Shown piece by piece: positions 7,515-16,433 of a stretch of 64,000 nucleotides of DNA. The translations under genes were made by a program, and so were the position numbers. The stretch spans positions 558,001-622,000 of the forward strand of contig CM000693.1 in the NCBI GenBank assembly GCA_000149225.2, given 5' to 3'. The notes beneath the pieces were generated by a model, which was not told the DNA's origin, did not search any database, and saw only the letters and a program-made list of their open reading frames with translations. Each line of letters starts with the position of its first letter. The first letter of the stretch is position 1. Source of the stretch: Lachancea kluyveri NRRL Y-12651 (Eukaryota > Ascomycota > Saccharomycetes > Saccharomycetales > Saccharomycetaceae).

Positions 7515-9902
7515 TTATTTCTTCTTAAATCTGAGGAATCCAGTTTTTTTTTTTGTAGGCCCGCCACTTAAAATTCCACCAGCGCTACTCTCACTGCCAC
7601 TACTGTTTCTTCTGCTGGAGGATCGACTACTAACCCCACTGTTGCTACTGCTACCACCAGATCCTTTGAAGAAAGAGAAAAATCCAGATTTTCTCTTGGT
7701 TGAAGTGTCACTGTTATACGATAAGTTGGAATCGATAGATTTTGTAGGTTTTATGCTGTTGGCACTCCTCACCTTTCTCAAACCGTTGTCGTTTTGAATA
7801 GCCCTCTCGTATTTCTGGGAGCTATCAGGACGCAGTTGAAACATAGCATTGGTTTCGGGTCTACTTGCTGGTGTATCACATGATCTGACCCTGTGTAGTT
7901 TACTGATACCGAGTCCACTTTTCCCATCACGACCCTTGACTTCTGGCGCAAATTTAATTTGCGAAGATCTCTGCGCCGATGGCGACTGTGGCAGAGAAGG
8001 TGCCACGTTGATTTGGGGTAACTTTTTCCTGTTTTGCAAAGGAACATCTACCACGTCTAACATAGACTTTCTAGGTTTTGAACTGCTGGATGAATCACCG
8101 GTAATCACTCTCTTTAATTCACTGAACGAGTCTGTACTTCCTGTGAGGTTATCCAAGTCGATAGAACAATTTAAGGATGCTTCCAGAATAACGTCGACCT
8201 TGGAAAATATCCTGTCCGAGGAACCAAGTTTCGAATCCTCATCAACGGTTTTCAATCTTTTATCCATCACTTTTCTATGGTGATCAAGTTTTTTGCGCAG
8301 TTGGGCTTTCAAGTCTTCTGGAAGTTCCATCGATGACAGGCTGCTATCATCCGAGTAGTCGCTTTCATGGTCACTGTAGATCGAGGAAACAGAAGATTCG
8401 GTTCCGGGGGTAGTAGAGGAGTCACTACCACCGTCCACTTTTGTCGGTAACGTTGTAGCAGTTGCCTTCAATTTTTCCTCCGTTTGTTTTGGACTTACCG
8501 AGGATCCACTACCTGAACTGGCAGGATGTCCAGTAGAAAACTCCTGTTGCAACTTTTTCTCAAAATGGTTCATCCGTTTGACGGGGACTATTATAACAGG
8601 GATCGGGAATTCCTGGCTAAGTTTGTCTGTTAGGTTTTTAGATTTCCAAACGACAAGATTATCTGCATCCTTCCACCTCAAAGAACTTGATATGGTCAAA
8701 TCAGGCGAGTACACATTCATAGCATCTATCAACACCCTTTTCGTCTTTCCAACAACAATTTCTACAGTAACCTTTATAGCCTTTTGAGGTGGCAGTAAAA
8801 AAGTCACATATTCCAGTATGTTATTCAGGGTCTCCCTGATCCTTTGGACTTCATAGCCCGAACTCCACTCGACAAACGTCTGGTGTTGTACTTCGTTCTC
8901 ATCTACGCCTTGGCCTGCAGACATGGTTCTATGCATAAGTTGACCACGGCTGTTTCTCAATTCGGTGGGACCGACAGACTTGCTCCTTCTAGCCACAGAT
9001 CTAGACCTCGACCTCGACCTCGACCTGTTACGTCTGGACATACGGGGCAAATTGGCTATAACAACGACGTGGTCAAGGTCTCTTACGAATGATCTCAACA
9101 GCCAATCAAGAGAAACCCATGTGTGCCTACGACCGCTGATGTGACATAGGACGGTTCTCGCCGTATTGGGGAAGCCAACCCTTTCGTTGATAATTCTGCA
9201 TTTTTTCTTTTGTTCCTTAGTCAATGGCGTGTAATCATCCTCACCGGCTGGAATGTCAACCTTCTGTTTTGGAAATAAAACTTCTGGAAACTTGAAGTAG
9301 TCTGTAGAAGAGGCGCGCCTTTGGTCGATTTGCGATTTTCTTTGCTGCCACAATTTTTCGTAATCTCTATGAGCCCTATTGATCACCAATGCGTCGTTGA
9401 CTACAGTAGGCCTGCTAGGATAGTCGGATCTGATTATTCTACCGTGTTCACCGATGTAGATCTTGTCACTAAGAGTGCCGTCTATTGAGGGAAGTTTCCT
9501 CAACAGAGATGGAGGAGGCGAAGAGCCGCGGATACGGCTTGTTGGAACAGAAAGCGAATTACGTACAACGTAGTCTCTGTTTCTATCCCAGTAGTTGGTT
9601 TCCGTATCGTAGTACTCCTCCTCCGTATAGTCAAGACCATAGTCTTCATCCTCGTCGTCTCCTTCACCCAGAGAGGTGCCTTCAACAGACGGGACAGTGT
9701 TAAAGGAAACTCTCGGAACAAAATTCAGAGATGCCGCATCTCTAGGCGTCGGAAGTTCCGGCCTTTTAAGTCCCGAAGAATTGCTCTGTTTGCTGGTCAA
9801 AGACGATGCACTGTCAGTGCAGCCAGTACAACCACACAATTTGATATGCCTGTAAATATCCTCCGGGGGTTTGTTGCTGGAGCTATCTAGTAAGGCGTTC
9901 AT
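7515..9902 (-). CDS. JIP4: JIP4/YOR019W family protein, Usp-like fold
   Basis: A 795-residue protein starting at the ATG at 9902 (MNALLDSSSNKPPEDIYRHI); the frame extends five codons further to a TTG. It is the single counterpart of the S. cerevisiae pair JIP4 (YDR475C) and YOR019W, whose molecular roles are not settled. By eye the middle third looks like a universal-stress-protein alpha/beta fold: a first strand RTVLCHISGRR, a helix with SLDWLLRSF, VVVIANLP, later VTVEIVVGKTKRVLIDAM and a last strand PIPVIIVPVKR. It is interrupted by an Arg-Ser run (RSRSRSRSRS, about base 9000). The C-terminal half is low-complexity Ser/Thr-rich and basic, ending in KKKTGFLRFKKK. It lies between PRP3 and ARL8, all minus strand. 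The family call is firm; the fold is inference. Confidence 0.85.
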   Translation of the reverse strand: MNALLDSSSNKPPEDIYRHIKLCGCTGCTDSASSLTSKQSNSSGLKRPELPTPRDAASLNFVPRVSFNTVPSVEGTSLGEGDDEDEDYGLDYTEEEYYDTETNYWDRNRDYVVRNSLSVPTSRIRGSSPPPSLLRKLPSIDGTLSDKIYIGEHGRIIRSDYPSRPTVVNDALVINRAHRDYEKLWQQRKSQIDQRRASSTDYFKFPEVLFPKQKVDIPAGEDDYTPLTKEQKKKCRIINERVGFPNTARTVLCHISGRRHTWVSLDWLLRSFVRDLDHVVVIANLPRMSRRNRSRSRSRSRSVARRSKSVGPTELRNSRGQLMHRTMSAGQGVDENEVQHQTFVEWSSGYEVQRIRETLNNILEYVTFLLPPQKAIKVTVEIVVGKTKRVLIDAMNVYSPDLTISSSLRWKDADNLVVWKSKNLTDKLSQEFPIPVIIVPVKRMNHFEKKLQQEFSTGHPASSGSGSSVSPKQTEEKLKATATTLPTKVDGGSDSSTTPGTESSVSSIYSDHESDYSDDSSLSSMELPEDLKAQLRKKLDHHRKVMDKRLKTVDEDSKLGSSDRIFSKVDVILEASLNCSIDLDNLTGSTDSFSELKRVITGDSSSSSKPRKSMLDVVDVPLQNRKKLPQINVAPSLPQSPSAQRSSQIKFAPEVKGRDGKSGLGISKLHRVRSCDTPASRPETNAMFQLRPDSSQKYERAIQNDNGLRKVRSANSIKPTKSIDSNLSYNSDTSTKRKSGFFSFFKGSGGSSSNSGVSSRSSSRRNSSGSESSAGGILSGGPTKKKTGFLRFKKK

Positions 9903-10240
9903 AAAGGCTTGTTGCAAATGAAAAGTTGGAGGAAGAAAACGAAGGTATTCAAATGTAGAAGGACCAGTTCTTCTCTTTTGCTCTTGTTGTTGTCCTTTCC
10001 AAAAGGTTTTGAAACGCCGTAGTAAAAACCAAAGATCAATATCACATCCGATCGACTACGAAAAAGATAAGTTTCAGATAGCTTTCCATTTTTTTTTGCT
10101 TCCAAAAAGGCGCACATCACCATCATTGTTTACGCCTAGTCACGTGTGAAAGAGAGTAATAGAAGATGGATATGTAACCAACGTATGTTCGCCAACTGAG
10201 AAGCTGCACCTAAATAATACGAGTTATGAGTCTTAAAAAT
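9903..10240. other. Intergenic: promoter of the JIP4-type gene
   Basis: 338 bases between the ARL8 stop and the JIP4-type start. A CACGTG core lies at about 10141-10146. No gene is seen. Confidence 0.5.
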
Positions 10241-11092
10241 CTAGAGCTGTACTATCCATTCCAAGATGTCCTGAATATACTCCCCGTCTTTGCAACTGAT
10301 CGTGAAAATGCCGACATCTCTATCCAACCTCAGGTTCGTGCACGTTTGTGGTTCAGGTTCAGTGTCTGCGTTTGCATATAGCATCCCATTCTTCAAGTCA
10401 AGACCAATCTCTCTAGACAACACCTGGATGTTTTTCAACACATACAAGTTGTTTTCATCGAGTTGGTACTTGGGGATATCTTCGTACTCGTAGTCTCGCA
10501 GTAACGGGGCCATGTACTTCCACTGCTCAACGTTTTCTTCCTCTGGAGTCTTTTTCTTTTTATTTTTATTCTTCGGGTTTTGTGTTGTCGGGTCCGGAGT
10601 AGCCACTAAATCAGTCTTGTTTCCCAATATCAGTATCGGTATGCGCTGGTCGTTTGTTGTGCGAATGACCTCATGCAGTTTATGCTTGGCTTGGGACCAG
10701 GTGGTCAAGTCGGAAAGATCCAGCATGTAAATGATCAAATCTGCTTTTTCGAAATACCGTGGCCACAAGTCGTAGAAGCGCTGTTGGCCTGCCAAATCAT
10801 ATATTTTGACGGCATTCTTGCCCAGATAGAATTGTTCTAGACGAATCCCCAGTGTTGGGATGGTGTCTTGTTCAAACCTTTTGCCCGATAAAACTGTGGT
10901 CAGGGTTGTCTTGCCCGAATTTTGCAGCCCTACGATTGTGATGCTGAGCTGCGCATGGTATGTTAGTAAGGTCTGCATGCGTGCGGTAAACTGCAGGTAT
11001 TTAAAGATACTCACTTCTTTTTGGTAAAAGAACGAAACTAAGTACTGCCATAAGAAGTGCCACCATTCGCGTATCCTTTCCAATTTGGTCAT
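10241..11092 (-). CDS. ARL8: ARL8-type small GTPase with a 66-nt in-frame intron
   Basis: Read as complement(join(10241..10948, 11015..11092)) this encodes 261 residues. After splicing, the N-terminal helix (MTKLERIREWWHFLW...FFYQKE) runs straight into LSITIVGLQNSGKTTL, matching ARL8 proteins, which have an amphipathic helix instead of a myristoylated Gly2. G motifs: GLQNSGKT (33-40), switch I IPTLG (Thr58), DLAGQ (77-81; the family usually has D-x-G-G-Q), NKTD (136-139), SCK (244-246). Between NKTD and SCK there are about 100 residues, far more than usual, with a lysine-rich run at 152-159. ARL8 directs lysosome positioning in animals and vacuole or endosome traffic in filamentous fungi; S. 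cerevisiae lacks it. The unspliced frame also stays open and would add 22 residues just before the P-loop. The neighbours are the JIP4 and YDR476C relatives, adjacent to each other in S. cerevisiae. Confidence 0.85.
   Translation of the reverse strand: MTKLERIREWWHFLWQYLVSFFYQKEVSIFKYLQFTARMQTLLTYHAQLSITIVGLQNSGKTTLTTVLSGKRFEQDTIPTLGIRLEQFYLGKNAVKIYDLAGQQRFYDLWPRYFEKADLIIYMLDLSDLTTWSQAKHKLHEVIRTTNDQRIPILILGNKTDLVATPDPTTQNPKNKNKKKKTPEEENVEQWKYMAPLLRDYEYEDIPKYQLDENNLYVLKNIQVLSREIGLDLKNGMLYANADTEPEPQTCTNLRLDRDVGIFTISCKDGEYIQDILEWIVQL
10949..11014 (-). other. ARL8: 66-nt intron in ARL8, in frame and without stops
   Basis: On the minus strand the segment begins GTGAGT (5' site, 11014 downward), has a perfect TACTAAC branch site (10962-10968) and ends GCGCAG at 10949. 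Its length is a multiple of three and it has no stop, so it is invisible to an open-reading-frame search. Removing it restores the ARL8 family alignment at the P-loop. GTGAGT is a less common yeast 5' site than GTATGT. Confidence 0.85.
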
Positions 11093-11513
11093 ATATCTTC
11101 TTTTGGAGCCCGTTGTATCTCTTCCCTCTGTCTTGCTGCTTTAAAGTGTGGTTTGAAGTTAGTGTACCCTTTTTTTTTTTCTTCTTCCTCTTTTTTGAAT
11201 TGTCCGTTTCTATTACAGTTAAACGTGGAAGGGAGAAAAGGATAGCGAAGCTGTTGGTTGCTGCAGATATATATATACATACGTAGTTAAGCACTTTGGA
11301 TACGACCGTCATCTCGAAGGTCTGACCGAATTCCCAGCCCATTCTGTAAGCCTTCTAGGAAAAGTTTATGCAAGAAATTGGAATTTACTGTCGTTGAGTA
11401 ATAGCTAAAACGTGGAGCGTATCCAAAATCTGTAACCCTAATTGAAGTATAGCTATTTAAATCTTCTGTTCCCGCCTCCCCACTCCCATTACTTAGTGTC
11501 TAGAACAGATGCC
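11093..11513. other. Intergenic: ARL8 promoter and end of the YDR476C-type gene
   Basis: 421 bases. A TATATATATA stretch lies at about 11266-11276, roughly 175 bases upstream of the ARL8 start, with a pyrimidine-rich run nearer the gene (on the plus strand about 11168-11195). No gene is supported. Confidence 0.5.
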
Positions 11514-12146
11514 TCAATGCATCTTTTCATTTACCAACCTGTCAAACCTCTTTACAGTGGGGAATCCCTCCAACATGCCAAAGAGATACCATTCGATCAG
11601 AAAGTCTGGCTGGACTCTATGGAAATCCAATCTTGGTTTCAACAGAAACAAGCATTCTCCAAGGTGGATCAAGAAAGCAGCCGCTTGAAAGGAAAGCAGC
11701 ACACGGTCGTTGTCCAAGAACCGACGCAACACCTCGGGGAAGAAACTCAACAGAGAGCGGTTGTAGTAGCAGATCAGAGGAGTGAACACTAGAACCATAA
11801 CGGTGTACTCGTAAAGAGTGGATGGATACCTCATTTCATTAATCTGCAAGTGCGACAGGTTTCTCTTCGCGGCAGCCTCCTTGGCCATTGTCACAAGTCT
11901 TGTTCTAGCCTCAGACCAATCCTGCAAAGGGGGTTCAAACGGAATAGGCTTCTCGATCTCAAACTCCACATCGAAGTGGTTGAACTGAAGCGTCATGTGA
12001 TCAAGTTCGATGTTTGACAACCTAACGTACGCGATCTTGTCAGTGATTGGCACACTACCGTAGACGAACAGATAATCCTCAAGTGCATGCTTGTGATCCT
12101 TGTTCATATGGGCGATGATGCCCTCTGGTGATGCTTTACCTGTCAT
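11514..12146 (-). CDS. DUF2470 plus membrane-segment protein (YDR476C orthologue)
   Basis: 210 residues from the ATG at 12146 (S. cerevisiae YDR476C: 224). The N-terminal half is a DUF2470-type domain, seen in heme-binding/oxidase-like proteins (SPEGIIAHMNKDHKHALEDYL, with the conserved His-Met-Asn and Asp-His). The second half has hydrophobic helices (TLYEYTVMVLVFTPLICYY, and LLSFQAAAFLIHLGECLFLL). In S. cerevisiae the protein is reported in the endoplasmic reticulum and its function is unknown. It is head to head with SNF1, as in S. cerevisiae. I do not assign a biochemical role. Confidence 0.88.
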   Translation of the reverse strand: MTGKASPEGIIAHMNKDHKHALEDYLFVYGSVPITDKIAYVRLSNIELDHMTLQFNHFDVEFEIEKPIPFEPPLQDWSEARTRLVTMAKEAAAKRNLSHLQINEMRYPSTLYEYTVMVLVFTPLICYYNRSLLSFFPEVLRRFLDNDRVLLSFQAAAFLIHLGECLFLLKPRLDFHRVQPDFLIEWYLFGMLEGFPTVKRFDRLVNEKMH

Positions 12147-12575
12147 TTATTTTGAACTTGAGCCGGATACAAGTGGTGTGTAACTGGCAGAAGAGCTGGC
12201 AAGGGCATGTATTTTTGTTGGCAAAAGCAAATCCCATTATCTATACGACGCTGGCCCCAGTCGCGACTAGGTGTTAACACAGCACAGAACCGCCGTTGCT
12301 AGGGGACCCATAAAGATGCACAAGGCTACAAGTCCCAAGCACGTTCAGCCGTCCAGCCCGGAAGCAGACGAAGAAGTCCTGCTCTGCTCTTACTTGTTTA
12401 TATTATTTCTCTGTAAACCTCTTACTATATTCACCGCCAGACCTCGTGATGTCACGAGGAACGAAACTGCTGCTACAAAGGCCGAGCCCAAGGGGCTTTC
12501 TCTACAAGGAAAAAAGGCTAAACAAGTCGACTACCGCAAAACATACACTGCAACTTGGACTCAAACAGACGCGAA
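12147..12575. other. Divergent promoter of the YDR476C-type gene and SNF1
   Basis: 429 bases, including the SNF1 leader. An ATG at 12316 opens a 146-codon frame that overlaps the SNF1 start out of frame; it looks like chance coding and would matter only if the SNF1 message began this far upstream. Confidence 0.5.
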
Positions 12576-14375
12576 ATGTCGCAGCATCCTAATCAGGGCG
12601 CATCCAGTGGCCATCATAGCCACCACAACCACCAGGGCCATCATCATCATGGCCAACGCATCGGCAAGTACCAAATTATTAAGACCCTTGGTGAGGGTTC
12701 CTTTGGTAAAGTTAAGCTGGCCTACCACATCACCACTGGGCAAAAAGTTGCGCTGAAAATCATCAACAAAAAGGTTCTAGCCAAAAGCGACATGCAGGGC
12801 AGAATCGAGAGAGAGATCTCGTACCTACGCTTGTTAAGACATCCTCATATTATCAAATTGTATGACGTTATTAAGTCCAAAGACGAAATCGTCATGGTCA
12901 TCGAGTACGCCGGCAACGAATTGTTCGACTACATTGTGCAGAGAGACAAGATGAATGAAGACGAGGCTCGCCGTTTTTTCCAACAGATTATCAGTGCCGT
13001 GGAGTACTGCCACAGACATAAGATTGTGCACAGAGATTTGAAGCCCGAAAATTTGCTATTGGACGAACATTTGAATGTCAAGATTGCAGATTTCGGTCTT
13101 TCCAACATAATGACCGACGGTAACTTTTTGAAAACCTCCTGTGGGTCTCCAAACTATGCTGCTCCAGAGGTTATCAGTGGTAAACTATACGCAGGCCCGG
13201 AAGTTGACGTCTGGTCCTCTGGTGTCATCTTGTATGTCATGCTTTGTCGTCGTCTACCCTTTGATGACGAAAGCATCCCGGTTTTGTTCAAGAACATCAG
13301 CAACGGTGTTTACACCCTGCCAAAATTTTTATCTCCTGGAGCCTCCAATTTGATCAAGAGGATGCTAATTGTCAACCCTTTGAACAGAATTACGATCCAT
13401 GAGATCATGCAAGATGAATGGTTTAAAGTAGGTATGCCAGAATATCTAATCCCCCCGGAACTGAAAAACGAGTCTTCCAACGCCCAGGCTTCCAACGACA
13501 ATATCGAAGAGGTTGACGACTCTTTAGTTTCAACGCTATCCAAAACGATGGGTTATGACAATGATGAAATCTACGAGGCACTGGAGTCGGGAGAGGACAA
13601 TGCTGCTTTGAACGAAATCAGAGACGCATACATGTTGATCAAGGAAAACAAATCGTTGATTGACGATTTAAAATCAAATAAGGACCAGAGATCCGAATTA
13701 GATACGTTCTTGTCCCAATCTCCACCATCCTTTGAACAGAGGACAAAGAGTCCCACAGGATCATCTAGCATCTCGCATTCCCGTCATCACCATATCAAAA
13801 AAACTCAGCAAAGAACTTATCAACCCCCATTTTCCGATCAGCAGCAAGATGAAGAGAGCACTATTGCAATACTACCAAGCTCTTTGCCTCAGATTCATAG
13901 GGCCAACATGGTTGCTCAAGGTTCTCCAGCTGCCACCAAGATTTCCCCGTTGAGCACCAAAAAGTCTAAGACAAGATGGCATTTTGGCATACGGTCTCGC
14001 TCTTATCCACTAGATGTGATGGGTGAAATCTATATTGCTTTGAAAAACTTGGGAGCCGAGTGGGCGAAGCCCTCAGAAGAAGATTTGTGGACGATCAGGG
14101 TTAGGTGGAGATACGACGTTGGCCAACCTCAAGAAGGATCCACAGACAAGAAAATCCCTGATTTGATGAAGATGGTCATCCAACTGTTCCAAATTGAAAC
14201 GAATAATTATTTGGTAGATTTCAAGTTCGATGGATGGGAGAGTAGCTACGGGTCCGATTCCTCCGCCTCTGCATCTTCTACTGAGGAAGAAATGAGCACC
14301 TTTTCTGCTTATCCCTTCCTACACTTAACTACGAGGCTAATCATGGAACTAGCTGTCAATAGCCAGGGTGGCTAA
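12576..14375 (+). CDS. SNF1: AMP-activated protein kinase catalytic subunit Snf1
   Basis: 599 residues (S. cerevisiae Snf1, YDR477W: 633), the catalytic subunit of the SNF1/AMPK complex that releases glucose repression. The frame opens at a TTG at 12555, but the ATG at 12576 gives the conserved start (MSQHPNQGASSGHHSH). A His-rich N-terminus precedes the kinase domain: P-loop LGEGSFGKV, catalytic HRDLKPENLL, DFGLSN, and the activation loop LKTSCGSPNYAAPE with Thr187, the counterpart of Thr210. Then come a UBA-like autoinhibitory region (DSLVSTLSKTMGYDNDEIYEAL) and a C-terminal domain that binds Snf4 and the beta subunits (TRWHFGIRSRSYPLDVM to the end). It is followed on the same strand by HST3, which in S. 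cerevisiae is on another chromosome. Confidence 0.98.
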   Translation: MSQHPNQGASSGHHSHHNHQGHHHHGQRIGKYQIIKTLGEGSFGKVKLAYHITTGQKVALKIINKKVLAKSDMQGRIEREISYLRLLRHPHIIKLYDVIKSKDEIVMVIEYAGNELFDYIVQRDKMNEDEARRFFQQIISAVEYCHRHKIVHRDLKPENLLLDEHLNVKIADFGLSNIMTDGNFLKTSCGSPNYAAPEVISGKLYAGPEVDVWSSGVILYVMLCRRLPFDDESIPVLFKNISNGVYTLPKFLSPGASNLIKRMLIVNPLNRITIHEIMQDEWFKVGMPEYLIPPELKNESSNAQASNDNIEEVDDSLVSTLSKTMGYDNDEIYEALESGEDNAALNEIRDAYMLIKENKSLIDDLKSNKDQRSELDTFLSQSPPSFEQRTKSPTGSSSISHSRHHHIKKTQQRTYQPPFSDQQQDEESTIAILPSSLPQIHRANMVAQGSPAATKISPLSTKKSKTRWHFGIRSRSYPLDVMGEIYIALKNLGAEWAKPSEEDLWTIRVRWRYDVGQPQEGSTDKKIPDLMKMVIQLFQIETNNYLVDFKFDGWESSYGSDSSASASSTEEEMSTFSAYPFLHLTTRLIMELAVNSQGG

Positions 14376-14477
14376 GTATTAGACTACTACAATCAAGGGA
14401 AGGTGATAAAAGTTCAGTCTTTATGCATCTTCTTTAATTTACAACTCTATCTGTGTATAGTAATTTTTTATTTTTCA

Positions 14478-14499
14478 TTTTTTTTTTTTTTTTTTTTTT
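14478..14499 (+). repeat. 22-nt T run between SNF1 and HST3
   Basis: A homopolymer T run in the 232-base gap between two genes on the same strand; it is both SNF1 3' region and HST3 promoter, where poly(dA:dT) tracts commonly exclude nucleosomes. Confidence 0.7.
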
Positions 14500-14608
14500 A
14501 CCCTTTACGGTAAAACGTCAACTTAAGAATCAACACAAGGATTGCATCAACGTTAATTCTCTCCTAAACATCCACCGTACCAGCATTAGATAACAGCCAA
14601 TCGCTAGG

Positions 14609-16243
14609 ATGCCCAGCTTAACGTTCAGCCAAGAGTCTTTTGACGAGAAGCTGCCGTCTTCTATGAGCAAAAGAGTCTCAAGGCCCTTATTGCAAACACA
14701 AAAAGTCACACACTTGTCCTTGCATTCTTCAGAGCATAATGTACTGCTTGACTCGATAAACAAGCAAATCAACAGGTCAAGAAAGGTTCTAGTTTTGACA
14801 GGAGCTGGTATATCTTGCAATGCAGGCATTCCGGATTTTAGATCATCCGACGGTCTATACAATTTAGTGAAACAGCAGTACCCAGACGTTACTATTAGAT
14901 CAGGACAGGAAATGTTCGACATTTCTCTATTCAGGGAGGAGGAGAAGATCTCAGCTTTCGCTACCTTTATGGAGAGACTATACTCCAGTGCTCGTTTGGC
15001 GCAACCCACAAAAACTCACAGATTCATAGCACATTTAAAGAATAGGAACAAACTCTTGCGGTGCTATACGCAGAACATCGACGGGTTAGAAGAACACTTG
15101 GGTTTAGAGATGTCTTCTTCGAAAAGCGACCTCACGGCCTCATTTACAAGCAAATGGAGAAATTATGATGTTGTTCAGTTACACGGGGATTTGAACACCT
15201 TGAGTTGCACCCTATGCTTCAACGTTTACTCCTGGAGTAGACCATTTACTAGAGATTTACGCAGAGGTAATCTTCCAAGCTGTCCTCGTTGTATGGAATT
15301 GAATTTACAAAGGAGTATGAAGGGCAAGAGAAGTTCAGGAAGTATAGGTATCCTGAGGCCAAATATCGTACTATATGGGGAAAATCACCCGAGTTGCGAA
15401 CTTATCGCCCAGGGTCTAAATATGGACATTGCTCGTGGTAAACCTGACCTGTTGCTTATCATGGGAACCAGTTTAAAAGTTGATGGTGTAAAAAGGCTGG
15501 TAAAAACGATCAGCAAACAAGTTCATGAACGTGGTGGTTTAGTGGTTTTGGTTAATAAAACCAACATAGGTGATGCAAATTGGCATGGGGTTATAGATTA
15601 TCAGATAATGAGTGACTGTGACGATTGGGTAGACTATCTTAGAGCAGAAATTCCAGGGTTTTTCAAAACTCAACAAGAGATGAACAAACTTAGACAATTA
15701 AAAAGGGAAGCGAGTGAATTGAGGAAAAAGCTAAGGGAAGAAAAGAGAAACCTTACTCCGCCAACCACTCCACAGAAGAAGAGAAGAATCGAAGGAAACT
15801 CGGATTCACACAACGGTGGTATAAAATCTCTTGAAAAGAATCCAGAAAAGCAAACGGTAATAAACACCCCCGATGAAATGGAAATCAAATTATCCCCTAG
15901 AAAGAAAATGACTTCAAAAGCAAACAAAATGTTGTTAGAGCTAGCATTGATGGACGCTCAGACAAAAGAGGAAATTTCACAAGTATCTTTGAACAAGAAA
16001 GCCATAGAGGAGCCAAGGGATTACAAGAAGAGTCCGCGGAAATCTTCTCGTTTGAACAAAGCACAGGATACCATAGAACTAAATGGGTCATCTGGAACAG
16101 GTATAGAAGCCGAGGAGGAAATTGCCACAGATGTGGACGAGCCTGCAAATGACACCATAGAAGCTCTGTCAGAAGAAGAGGCCATAATAGAATTTAGGAA
16201 ATTTTTTCACCCATTAAAGACCATACCTAGCTGTAAAGTATAA
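14609..16243 (+). CDS. HST3: Sirtuin deacetylase Hst3 (histone H3 K56)
   Basis: 544 residues starting at the ATG at 14609; S. cerevisiae Hst3 (YOR025W) has 447, so the tail is longer here. It is an NAD-dependent deacetylase that removes H3 Lys56 acetylation after S phase. Sirtuin signatures: TGAGISCNAGIPDFRS, QNIDGLE, the catalytic His192 in VQLHGDL, two Cys-x2-Cys pairs (CTLC, CPRC) for zinc, RPNIVLYGE, and the GTSLKVDGVK segment. After about residue 345 the tail is charged and probably disordered, with a TPPTTP motif of the kind that serves as a Cdk1/Cdc4 phosphodegron in S. cerevisiae Hst3, then SPRKK and SPRKSSR Cdk-like sites. It lies between SNF1 and SNM1, interleaving the YOR and YDR tracts. 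Confidence 0.95.
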   Translation: MPSLTFSQESFDEKLPSSMSKRVSRPLLQTQKVTHLSLHSSEHNVLLDSINKQINRSRKVLVLTGAGISCNAGIPDFRSSDGLYNLVKQQYPDVTIRSGQEMFDISLFREEEKISAFATFMERLYSSARLAQPTKTHRFIAHLKNRNKLLRCYTQNIDGLEEHLGLEMSSSKSDLTASFTSKWRNYDVVQLHGDLNTLSCTLCFNVYSWSRPFTRDLRRGNLPSCPRCMELNLQRSMKGKRSSGSIGILRPNIVLYGENHPSCELIAQGLNMDIARGKPDLLLIMGTSLKVDGVKRLVKTISKQVHERGGLVVLVNKTNIGDANWHGVIDYQIMSDCDDWVDYLRAEIPGFFKTQQEMNKLRQLKREASELRKKLREEKRNLTPPTTPQKKRRIEGNSDSHNGGIKSLEKNPEKQTVINTPDEMEIKLSPRKKMTSKANKMLLELALMDAQTKEEISQVSLNKKAIEEPRDYKKSPRKSSRLNKAQDTIELNGSSGTGIEAEEEIATDVDEPANDTIEALSEEEAIIEFRKFFHPLKTIPSCKV

Positions 16244-16433
16244 TGATATATATCATCTTTCAACTGCATTTCACTCTTGATCCGAAATCCGATGCTTGTA
16301 ATGCTCGAGGGTCATACCCTGGTACGAACATCATGAAAAAAAAAGAAGTGTTTTAATGCTAGTAGGCATTCCATCAAAAACCACTAGAAATAAGCATAAC
16401 TTTTTAAAGAAAACTGTTCTTTCTTTCCAAATT

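Noticed and set aside
12316-12756. 146-codon frame upstream of and overlapping SNF1
   Set aside because: It overlaps the SNF1 start in another frame, has low-complexity content from the His-rich SNF1 region, and no family resemblance. It is most likely chance.
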